Assembly: GCA_902573325.1 (NCBI GenBank)
Contig: CACGJH010000008.1
Span: 24,961-88,960, forward strand
Length of the DNA stretch: 64,000 nt
Direction: 5' to 3'
Origin: an uncultured Alphaproteobacteria bacterium
GTDB lineage: Bacteria > Pseudomonadota > Alphaproteobacteria > HIMB59 > GCA-002718135
Shown: one piece after another, positions 56,268 to 63,659 of the stretch
Position numbering within the stretch: position 1 is the first letter of the stretch
Layout of the letters: each line of letters opens with the position of its first letter
Program-made: the position numbers and the translations under genes
The notes under the pieces: generated by a model
The model's input: the letters and a program-made list of their open reading frames with translations, nothing else
Databases searched by the model: none
Told to the model about the DNA's origin: nothing

Positions 56268-57319
56268 AGTTTAACCTGCCTTCTTGTTAAATAAAATTGG
56301 AGTAATGATAAAAGAATTAACAATAAGGCTACTAATAAAGATGCCATGGCAGCAATGCCTAATCCAAAAGTTGTTTTTTGACCTCTTAAACCAGCTGTTT
56401 CAAAAATATATGAAACTAATGAAATCCAGCCGACTTGTAATGCAAACAATTCTTCAAAAGCTTGAAAAGCTTTTATTAAAGATAAAACTGTTACAACTAA
56501 AAGAATAGGCATTAAAAGAGGAAGGGTAATTCTCCAAAACGCCCTCTGATCTGATGTTCCATCCATTTCTGCAGCTTCATATAAATCTTTTGGAATTGAT
56601 TGTAAGCCAGCTAATAAAATTAACATATAAAATCCTAAATGAGCCCAAGTATAAATAAATACTGACCAAAACATTGTCCATGAAGGATCTGTTAACCATT
56701 GAATGGGTTGGTCAATCCAATTCCATTCCATTAAAGTTTGAGATAACAGCCCTTGTCGTTTTAAGATTAAAGTCCAAAGGAAAGCTACTACGACTGGACT
56801 AAGCATGACTGGATAGAAGTATACGGCTCGCCAAAACGCCCTTCCTACTATTTCTCTATTGAGAACAACAGCCGTAATTAAAGCTACAACGATCATTATA
56901 GGAACTTGGAATAAGACGAATATAAATGTATCTGCTATTGAAGCTTTAAACTTATCATCCTCCATATTTTCAATACCAGTATCAATTTGTGTTTCTGAAA
57001 TTATTCTAGATAAATTATCTGAACCAGAGTAATCTCTTGAAGAAAAGTTAATACTTTCTCCATCGGTTACAGAAAATCCAAAATTCATAAAAAGTGGTAA
57101 AAAAGTAAAAAGACCAAAAATTAATATGTTAGGAAATAAAAATAAGTAAGGTAAACTTTTTGTGCCGCTTAGTCTTTGTGCTAATTCTATTGGCCATCCA
57201 ATAACTGACATAAGTCTAGAAATACTTCCAATTACTCCTTTGGATAGTAAAAATCCAATAAATAAATAAATGAATATTACAAAGTACCAATAATTAAGAT
57301 TTAATATATTTTCAGACAT
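56264..57319 (-). CDS. Carbohydrate ABC transporter permease (MalF/AglF-like)
   Basis: 351-residue inner-membrane permease with an extra N-terminal segment (residues about 9-28) before the core. LPYLFLFPNILIFGLFTFLP opens the transporter fold, and the EAA loop is DLYEAAEMDGTSDQRAFWRI. The gene follows that of the binding protein, with a perfect hairpin between (57329-57353), and overlaps the second permease gene by 4 bp. Confidence 0.9.
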   Translation of the reverse strand: MSENILNLNYWYFVIFIYLFIGFLLSKGVIGSISRLMSVIGWPIELAQRLSGTKSLPYLFLFPNILIFGLFTFLPLFMNFGFSVTDGESINFSSRDYSGSDNLSRIISETQIDTGIENMEDDKFKASIADTFIFVLFQVPIMIVVALITAVVLNREIVGRAFWRAVYFYPVMLSPVVVAFLWTLILKRQGLLSQTLMEWNWIDQPIQWLTDPSWTMFWSVFIYTWAHLGFYMLILLAGLQSIPKDLYEAAEMDGTSDQRAFWRITLPLLMPILLVVTVLSLIKAFQAFEELFALQVGWISLVSYIFETAGLRGQKTTFGLGIAAMASLLVALLLILLSLLQFYLTRRQVKL

Positions 57320-57328
57320 TAATTAAAT

Positions 57329-57353
57329 TAAGGCCGATTTAAAATCGGCCTTA
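57329..57353 (-). terminator. Intercistronic hairpin between sugar binding protein and permease genes
   Basis: Inverted repeat with arms TAAGGCCGAT (57329-57338) and ATCGGCCTTA (57344-57353), 10 bp stem, 5 nt AT loop (two further A-T pairs are possible). It lies 11 bp after the binding protein stop and 9 bp before the permease ATG on the minus strand. Position and design mirror the hairpin in the peptide importer operon. There is no clear U-tract, so attenuation or mRNA protection is more likely than full termination. Confidence 0.8.
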
Positions 57354-57364
57354 GGATTTAAAAT

Positions 57365-58615
57365 TTATTCAGCGATTTTTGCAGCTACATCTGCATCAAT
57401 TGCTGCTAAAGCTTCATCAAGAGTCATCTCTCCTGTAATTGCTTTAGTAATATAATCAGGAACAATCCCATATATTGCAAAGTTTTTATTATAACCTTGG
57501 AACCAATAGGCTTGAGGAGTTGTATCTGCCGCTTTTCCTGCATTTGCTGCAAAAATTGCAAGACCTTCAGCAACATTAGGACTAACACCTGTATAATCTA
57601 TACCAGATTTTTGTAACCCTTGGTGAGCAGTAATATTACTTGTAGAAGCAGCAAATTTTTCAGCATTTTCAGTTTGTGACATAAAATTGATAAATGATGC
57701 TGCAGCCTCTGGATGTTGTGTTGATTTAAATGCAACTATACCTGATCCACCTGGCATTGCTCCACATCCACCTGGACCACAAGGAATAGGTACTACCTTC
57801 CACTCAAAATCTGTGATGTTAGTGTCATAGTTTCCTAGCATCCATGAACCTGACATGTGCATTGCAACAGTTCCATCTAGGAATAAAGGAGCGGCATTTC
57901 TGTAAGAAGTACCTGCACCTGCAGGCCAGCCTTCAGCCGGCATTAATCCTTCTTCATGCCATCCAACAAATACCTCAGAAAATTTTCTAAATCCTTCATC
58001 AACTAAAATTGGTGTTCCATTTTCGTGAAACTTTGCTCCATAAGAAAAAGCTGGTCCAGCCCATCTATGTGCAGTTCGATCTAGTGCAAGACCTGCTGTT
58101 AAACCAAGTTCCGATTTTACTTGTCTTAAGGCTTCAGCCCAATCGTCCCATGTAGCACCTTCTTCAGGCATATCTACACCTGCATCTTCAAACATTGTAA
58201 CGTTTACATAAGGTCCTGTAACAGTTAATTGAGTTTGCCAACCGTAAATACCATCATCACCTGAAGGTTTTCTGTACCAAGGAAGTGTTGCGCCATAGTT
58301 TGCTTCCCAATATGAAGAATCAACATAGGGTTTTAGGTCTAAATAGAATTTATTTAATCCTCCTAAATTTGTTACTCTAGCCAAATCTGGTGCAGCACCT
58401 GATTCTAATTGATTTTCTAGTTGCTCTCTTATTACTTCATATCCAACTGTTTCAATATTTAATGTATGACCAGTTGATGCTTCCCATGACTTAGCCATGT
58501 CTGCAATAGTGTCACATTCATTAATATCTTGATAACATATGAACTTCAATTCTGCTGAATTTACAGTAAATGAAGCTGAAGTAACAAAAAGAAAAATAGC
58601 TAATATTCTTTTCAT
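57365..58615 (-). CDS. Sugar ABC transporter substrate-binding protein
   Basis: 416-residue periplasmic protein of the SBP family 1. Signal peptide MKRILAIFLFVTSASFTVNS, cleaved near AELKF. Mature features include DMAKSWEASTGHTLNIETVG, GAAPDLARVTNLGGL and AMHMSGSWMLGNYD, as in MalE/UgpB-type proteins, with aromatic residues (WYRKP, WFQGYN) suited to sugar stacking. ATG at 58615 has a strong GGAGGAATT ribosome site. It is the first gene of the importer operon, which continues with the permeases, ATPase and GH31 enzyme. Confidence 0.92.
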   Translation of the reverse strand: MKRILAIFLFVTSASFTVNSAELKFICYQDINECDTIADMAKSWEASTGHTLNIETVGYEVIREQLENQLESGAAPDLARVTNLGGLNKFYLDLKPYVDSSYWEANYGATLPWYRKPSGDDGIYGWQTQLTVTGPYVNVTMFEDAGVDMPEEGATWDDWAEALRQVKSELGLTAGLALDRTAHRWAGPAFSYGAKFHENGTPILVDEGFRKFSEVFVGWHEEGLMPAEGWPAGAGTSYRNAAPLFLDGTVAMHMSGSWMLGNYDTNITDFEWKVVPIPCGPGGCGAMPGGSGIVAFKSTQHPEAAASFINFMSQTENAEKFAASTSNITAHQGLQKSGIDYTGVSPNVAEGLAIFAANAGKAADTTPQAYWFQGYNKNFAIYGIVPDYITKAITGEMTLDEALAAIDADVAAKIAE

Positions 58616-58783
58616 AATTCCTCCAATTAAATTTAATGTAATATTGATAACACGAACCCATACGAATTCAAAAAAAAATTAATATAATTTATAAGAAAAT
58701 TAGTGATTATTTATATAATTAGTCTTTAAATTTTTTTATTTTCATGGTTTGTCAGAAAATTATTAACTATAGTTGAAATAATA
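58616..58783. promoter_or_regulatory. Divergent promoter region, sugar importer / isomerase-like genes
   Basis: 168 bp between two divergent operons, so it must carry promoters for both. On the minus strand two TTCGTR half-sites lie about 10 bp apart (near 58650-58668), which could be a direct-repeat operator. AT-rich stretches such as TATAAT-like hexamers are too common here to choose a -10 box. No regulator gene is adjacent. Confidence 0.5.
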
Positions 58784-60151
58784 ATGATTGGATACCTAGG
58801 ATTAGCACGAGAAACTTTTGATGTGCCTTTTGCAATGTCTAAGTTTTTAGAAGGTAAAAAAGTTCTACGAAATATATTTACTGAAATAAAAGGAATTGAT
58901 TATTTAATTACTAATAATGAATTATCAGATAAAGCATTTAAATATTTTAAAGATAATAATTTTAAAAAAATTATAATTTTTCAAACCACATTCACAGATG
59001 CAAAATTTTTATTACATTTTGCTAGAAAGATAAATAAACCTTTGTGTATTCTTGCCTTTCCAGAGCCACGTACTGGTAAGAGATTAAGACTTAATTCAGT
59101 ATGTGGATTAAATTTAGGAATGCACTCATTAATTAAAAATAATATTAATGCTGAATTCATATTATATAATAATCATAAAGACGTAGAAAAAAGAATTAAA
59201 AAATTTATTAATAAAAAAATTTATAGCAATAAAATAATTGAATGGAAACAGATTAGAAAAAAAAGTTATAAAAAAATAGATATAAAGAAACAAAACATTG
59301 GACTTGTTGGTGAAAGACCTGAAGGTTTTGATACATGTGATTATTCATTATTAGAAATTAGGAAAAAATTAAATTTTGATATTAAAAAAATAAAATTAAA
59401 TGAACTATTCTCAGAAGCTAAAAAAATTAAAAAATCAGTTTTAAATTCAACACAAATAAAAATTGAGAAAAATTTGAAGAATTCAAAAAAATTAAATCAA
59501 CATGAATTAAGAAAAAGTATTTCAATATACCATGGATTAAATACACTTCACACAAAACACGATGTTCAAGCATTTGCAGTTAGATGTTGGCCAGAAATGT
59601 TTACAGAATTTGGTTGTGCTTCTTGTGGTCCTATGGCTATGATGAATGAAAAAAAAATTAGCAGTGCTTGCGAAGCAGACGTTTTAGGAGGAATAAGTTG
59701 CAACATACTAAACCAATTAAACAATCAACCTTCTTTACTAGTGGATATTGTCGATATAGATGAAAAAGATAATTCTGTTGTTTTTTGGCATTGTGGGTTA
59801 GCACCTCTTAGTATGTCTAAAAAAGGTGATGCAAAAGCTGATATACATTCTAATAGAAAAAAACCACTACTTCATAATTTTGCTTTTAAACCAGGAGATA
59901 TAACGATATTCAGAGTTTCAAAATCAGCAGGCAAATTAAAATTTTTTGTACTTAAGGGAAAAGTGATCAATAGGAAAAATTCATTTGCTGGAACTTCAGG
60001 TGTAGTAAGTTTTGGCAAAAATACAAAAAATAAAATAGAAAAAATGTTTAAAGGTGGACTTGAGCATCACGTTGCTTTTACTTACGGTGATCATTATAAA
60101 GAAATAGTTAATTTAGGTAATCAGATGAATATTCCAACATACACAGTATGA
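58784..60151 (+). CDS. L-fucose/L-arabinose isomerase-fold protein
   Basis: 455-residue sugar isomerase-like protein. The C-terminal half carries the fold's metal site: Glu297 in SACEADVLGGIS, Asp residues in VDIVDIDEKD (321-328) and His428/His429 in LEHHVAFTYGDH, with FWHCGLAPLS at 335-343. The N-terminal half is a remote version of the isomerase Rossmann-like domains (ILAFPEPRTGKRLRLNSVCG). It does not look like a canonical FucI (about 590) or AraA (about 500). It is co-translated (ATGA) with a Gfo/Idh/MocA gene. Possible role: an aldose-ketose isomerase for fucose or a sulfosugar. Confidence 0.7.
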   Translation: MIGYLGLARETFDVPFAMSKFLEGKKVLRNIFTEIKGIDYLITNNELSDKAFKYFKDNNFKKIIIFQTTFTDAKFLLHFARKINKPLCILAFPEPRTGKRLRLNSVCGLNLGMHSLIKNNINAEFILYNNHKDVEKRIKKFINKKIYSNKIIEWKQIRKKSYKKIDIKKQNIGLVGERPEGFDTCDYSLLEIRKKLNFDIKKIKLNELFSEAKKIKKSVLNSTQIKIEKNLKNSKKLNQHELRKSISIYHGLNTLHTKHDVQAFAVRCWPEMFTEFGCASCGPMAMMNEKKISSACEADVLGGISCNILNQLNNQPSLLVDIVDIDEKDNSVVFWHCGLAPLSMSKKGDAKADIHSNRKKPLLHNFAFKPGDITIFRVSKSAGKLKFFVLKGKVINRKNSFAGTSGVVSFGKNTKNKIEKMFKGGLEHHVAFTYGDHYKEIVNLGNQMNIPTYTV

Positions 60152-61248
60152 GCAAAAGTTTTAAATATGGGATAATAGGTGCTGGATCAATGGGTCGTGA
60201 ACATATCAGAAATGTTAATATAATTGATGAAGCGGAAATTGTTGCTTTAAGTGATCCACATGATGAATCAATTAATCAATCTTTATCATTACTTAATAAA
60301 AAAGTTCCATGTTTTACAAACTATAATGAAATGATACAAGCTGATCTTGTTGATGGGTACATAATATCTACTCCTAATTTTACACATATAGATGTACTAA
60401 AAGATGTAATTAAAACAAAGAAACATATCTTAGTAGAAAAGCCGTTATGTACAACAATTAAAGATTGTATCGAATTTAGAGATTTGACTAAAAATTATCC
60501 AGGTTTAATTTGGACCGCAATGGAATATAGATATATGCCACCCGTAAAAAGAATGATTGATGAAATTCATAATAAAACAATTGGTAATTTAAAAATGTTA
60601 TCAATTAGAGAACACCGATTTCCTTTTTTAGTAAAGGTGAATAACTGGAATAGATTTGCAGAAAATACAGGAGGCACATTAGTTGAAAAATGCTGTCATT
60701 TTTTTGATCTAATGAGGTTAATTGTGAGTAGTGAAGCGAAACAAGTTTATGCAAGTGGCAATCAAGATGTTAATCATTTAAATGAAAAATATAACAATAA
60801 AACTCCTGATATTCTTGATAATGCCTATGTAATTGTTGATTTTGAAAATGGAGTTAGAGCTTTGCTTGATCTCTGTATGTTTGCTGAAAACTCAACAAAT
60901 CAAGAGGAGTTATGTGCGGTTGGAGATATCGGTAAAATTGAAACTGCTGTACCTTCAGCTAGTTCAGGCAAAAACTCATCTGAATTAAGGATTGGATATC
61001 GAGGAAGAAATTTTGAAAATGGAAAAACTCTTAATGAGCTCGTGGAAGTTGATGAAGAGATTTTAAAAGTAGGAAATCATCATGGCTCTACATATTATGA
61101 GCATATTTCATTTCTTGATTCTATTAAAAATTCTAAACCAGCTGCTGTAAGTCTAAATGATGGTTTACAAGCAGTTGCTATTGGTGAAGCTGCCGAAATT
61201 TCTATAAAAGAAAATAGAATTGTTAAAATGGATGAATTTAGAATTTAA
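60148..61248 (+). CDS. Gfo/Idh/MocA family NAD-dependent oxidoreductase
   Basis: 366 residues. N-terminal NAD-binding GIIGAGSMGREH (residues 8-19), catalytic-type EKP at 97-99 and a C-terminal domain with REHRFPFLVKVNNWNRF and GGTLVEKCCHFFDLMR (residues 175-190, His184). The family includes sugar dehydrogenases, inositol dehydrogenases and NAD-dependent glycosidases such as GH109 and GH188 (sulfoquinovosidases). Which of these applies is open. ATGA overlap with the isomerase-like gene; it ends 2 bp from the convergent dehydrogenase gene. Confidence 0.85.
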   Translation: MSKSFKYGIIGAGSMGREHIRNVNIIDEAEIVALSDPHDESINQSLSLLNKKVPCFTNYNEMIQADLVDGYIISTPNFTHIDVLKDVIKTKKHILVEKPLCTTIKDCIEFRDLTKNYPGLIWTAMEYRYMPPVKRMIDEIHNKTIGNLKMLSIREHRFPFLVKVNNWNRFAENTGGTLVEKCCHFFDLMRLIVSSEAKQVYASGNQDVNHLNEKYNNKTPDILDNAYVIVDFENGVRALLDLCMFAENSTNQEELCAVGDIGKIETAVPSASSGKNSSELRIGYRGRNFENGKTLNELVEVDEEILKVGNHHGSTYYEHISFLDSIKNSKPAAVSLNDGLQAVAIGEAAEISIKENRIVKMDEFRI

Positions 61249-61250
61249 AA

Positions 61251-62174
61251 TTAGAAAAAAAATTCGTTTGTTTTATTCATAATAAACTCACTTACTCTTG
61301 TATTAGATTCTTCTGTAACTCCTGCAATATGCGGTGATAGAATACAATTCATATCATTTGTAATATTTTTTAAAAATATTTTGTTTACTGGTTCATGTTC
61401 ATAAACATCTAACGCAAATCCTGAAATATAATTGTTCTTATACGCTTCAAGTATGTCTGTTTCATTTATAATTCCTCCTCTAGAAGAATTAATAATAATT
61501 GGTTTATTATTCATTTTTTGAAATGTTTTTTTATCAAATAAATATTTCGTTTCATTATTTAATGGTACATGTATAGAAATTATATCAGCTAAAGAAAGAA
61601 TATTTTCAAAAGTTACTTTTTTAACATTATGTTCTTCCATTTCTTGAGAAGTTATAAAAGGGTCAAATGCAATAGTCGTAACTTCAAAAGCATTTATAAG
61701 TTTTAAAACTTTTTTTGCAATATCACCAAATCCTATTAGACCTAAAATTTTTCCCTTTAACTCGTTCGTAGTAATTGACGTTCTAGGCCATTGTCCACTT
61801 TGTGTTTTTGTATTTATTAGCTTTGTTTTCTTTAATAGGCTAAGTGAAGAACTTATTACATATTCTGCTACAGAGTCAGCATTCATCCCAGTCGCTGGTT
61901 GAACAAATATATTATTTTTTTTACAGTATTCAGTGTCAATATTATCTAGACCTACACCCAGTCTACCAATATACTTTAAATTTTCTGCTTTCTCTAAAAT
62001 AGATTGATTTAAATTTGTTTTATTTCTTACAATTATTCCTTCAAATTTATTAATTTCTTTTTTTAAATAATCAGAATTTTCCCAAATATCTTTTTTATAG
62101 ATTACATTAAAATCTTTGCTTAAGATTTTTAATGCTTCTGGATCTATAAATTCAGTAATTAAAATATTTGTCAT
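61251..62174 (-). CDS. D-isomer-specific 2-hydroxyacid dehydrogenase, (S)-sulfolactate dehydrogenase-like (SlcC)
   Basis: Likely oxidises a 2-hydroxyacid to a 2-ketoacid with NAD. The 307-residue protein has GRLGVGLDNIDTEYCKK, PATGMNADSVAEYV (93-106), the NAD motif GLIGFGDIAKKV (145-156) and the catalytic Arg232 (SSRGGIIN), Glu261 (YEHEPV) and His282 (SPHIAG). The PATGxN form and the absence of the serA regulatory domain fit SlcC-type sulfolactate dehydrogenases. It is last in an operon with sulfopyruvate decarboxylase genes (ATGA overlap with the kinase gene). By sequence alone another hydroxyacid is possible. Confidence 0.78.
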   Translation of the reverse strand: MTNILITEFIDPEALKILSKDFNVIYKKDIWENSDYLKKEINKFEGIIVRNKTNLNQSILEKAENLKYIGRLGVGLDNIDTEYCKKNNIFVQPATGMNADSVAEYVISSSLSLLKKTKLINTKTQSGQWPRTSITTNELKGKILGLIGFGDIAKKVLKLINAFEVTTIAFDPFITSQEMEEHNVKKVTFENILSLADIISIHVPLNNETKYLFDKKTFQKMNNKPIIINSSRGGIINETDILEAYKNNYISGFALDVYEHEPVNKIFLKNITNDMNCILSPHIAGVTEESNTRVSEFIMNKTNEFFF

Positions 62175-63079
62175 TTAATTTTACTAATTTTTATTTTTTT
62201 TGAAAATTTATTAACCAAACTAATTGTAGGTATTGAATATATACCTCCACTTTGCATACATTTTAAAGTTGCAGCAGCAGATGCAAAAATAATACTTTCT
62301 ATATTTGATTTATTTAGAGATAAGGCAGATGCGAAAGCTCCATGAAATACATCTCCTGCACAATTTGTTTCAACTGTTTTAACTTTTGGAATTTTACAGT
62401 GATACAATGAATTGTTATCTACCCAAAGAACGCCTTGGGAACCTAATGTAACCGCTACAAATTTTTGTGTTTCATTAAATATTTCAAAAAGGGCAATCTT
62501 CATATTTGTATTTGGTTTATATGTTTTTAAACCCTCTTCAGAAAATATAGGATGGGAAGCATTTTTAACGATTTTTGATATATTTGATGTTTTTTTAAAA
62601 TTATCTAGATCGGCAACACATTTAATATTATTTTTGTTAGTCTTTTTGGCAATTTCAGTAGCTATTCTAATCCACCTCATATCTACTGCATAAATATCTT
62701 TTTTTCTAAAATCTAAATTTGGTATTTTCTTACAATTAAGTAACTTTGGATCATTATAAGCAGTTAGCAATCTTTCACCTTTTATATCTTCAATTACAAA
62801 ACTTTGTGAGGATTGACATTTTTTTATTGAAATAGATTTATTGATATTAATTTTAAATTTTTTAAATTCATTTTTTAAGAAAACAGAAGCATCATCATCA
62901 CCAAATTTTCCAATAAATTTGGTATCAAAACCCAATTTTTTAGCAGTAAATGCTGATACTGCTGCTGAACCGCCTAACCTTTTATCAATACCTTTAGATA
63001 AAACTTTAATTGGTTTTTTTGGAAACTGATCTATCCTACTTATATTATCTAAAAATATTGATCCTGCACAAATGATCAT
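62171..63079 (-). CDS. PfkB-family sugar kinase, YihV-like (candidate sulfofructose kinase)
   Basis: 302-residue ribokinase-fold kinase. RLGGSAAVSAFTAKKLGF opens the substrate domain; AGDVFHGAFA holds the catalytic base Asp243; ASAAATLKCMQSGGIYSIP closes the protein. From memory of E. coli 6-deoxy-6-sulfofructose kinase YihV, the matches SSQSFVIEDIKGER, AVDMRW, IFSEEGL and GDVFHGA are unusually close. By eye, two of three sulfonate-binding residues (YihV Lys27 and Arg138) align with Lys25 and Arg135, while Asn109 is replaced by Ala107. It sits 10 bp after comE and overlaps the dehydrogenase gene by ATGA. A 2-keto-3-deoxygluconate or other sugar kinase is the alternative. Confidence 0.75.
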   Translation of the reverse strand: MIICAGSIFLDNISRIDQFPKKPIKVLSKGIDKRLGGSAAVSAFTAKKLGFDTKFIGKFGDDDASVFLKNEFKKFKININKSISIKKCQSSQSFVIEDIKGERLLTAYNDPKLLNCKKIPNLDFRKKDIYAVDMRWIRIATEIAKKTNKNNIKCVADLDNFKKTSNISKIVKNASHPIFSEEGLKTYKPNTNMKIALFEIFNETQKFVAVTLGSQGVLWVDNNSLYHCKIPKVKTVETNCAGDVFHGAFASALSLNKSNIESIIFASAAATLKCMQSGGIYSIPTISLVNKFSKKIKISKIK

Positions 63080-63089
63080 AAGTATTTAT

Positions 63090-63659
63090 TTATAGGTATT
63101 TTACAATACCCATGAACTTTCTAAATCTATCTCTGATCGTTATAGGATTAAGAGGAATTGGATCAATTTTGACATTCCCAGAATTAATTTTAGAGATAAT
63201 TACGTAAGAGTTATTTTGATCGTCAATAGCTTTTGATAATTCATTTACTGTTTCATCTCCAGAACATTCAACTACATTTTTACAACCAGCACCTATTGCA
63301 ACATCTTTTAAAGAAGTATCTTCATCAGTAAAAGTCCTTTGATCTCCTGTTGATCCATATGATCCATTATCAATTATTAATAAAGTATAATTTGATGGTG
63401 CTCTATTGCCAATTGTTGCTAGTGTATTCATATTCATTAAAACAGATCCATCACCATCTATACTAACAACATTTTTATTTTGAGATAATGACAAGCCTAA
63501 ACCAATAGAAGAAGACAAACCCATACTGCCTAACATATAAAAAAAGTTTGGTTGATCGTTAATTTTATATAATTCTTGAGATGGAAGACCTATATTACAA
63601 ATAACTAAATTATCTTTAAGAATATTTTGTATTTTATTTAATAAATCAAACCGGTTCAT
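63090..63659 (-). CDS. comE: Sulfopyruvate decarboxylase subunit beta
   Basis: TPP-binding subunit, 189 residues. The SMGLSSSIGLGLSLS segment, the TPP motif GDGSVLMNMNTLATIGN (69-85) and IIDNGSYGSTGDQRTF define the ComE/phosphonopyruvate decarboxylase C-terminal type. Separate alpha and beta genes point to sulfopyruvate decarboxylase, which makes sulfoacetaldehyde from sulfopyruvate. ATGA overlap with the alpha gene upstream. Confidence 0.87.
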   Translation of the reverse strand: MNRFDLLNKIQNILKDNLVICNIGLPSQELYKINDQPNFFYMLGSMGLSSSIGLGLSLSQNKNVVSIDGDGSVLMNMNTLATIGNRAPSNYTLLIIDNGSYGSTGDQRTFTDEDTSLKDVAIGAGCKNVVECSGDETVNELSKAIDDQNNSYVIISKINSGNVKIDPIPLNPITIRDRFRKFMGIVKYL

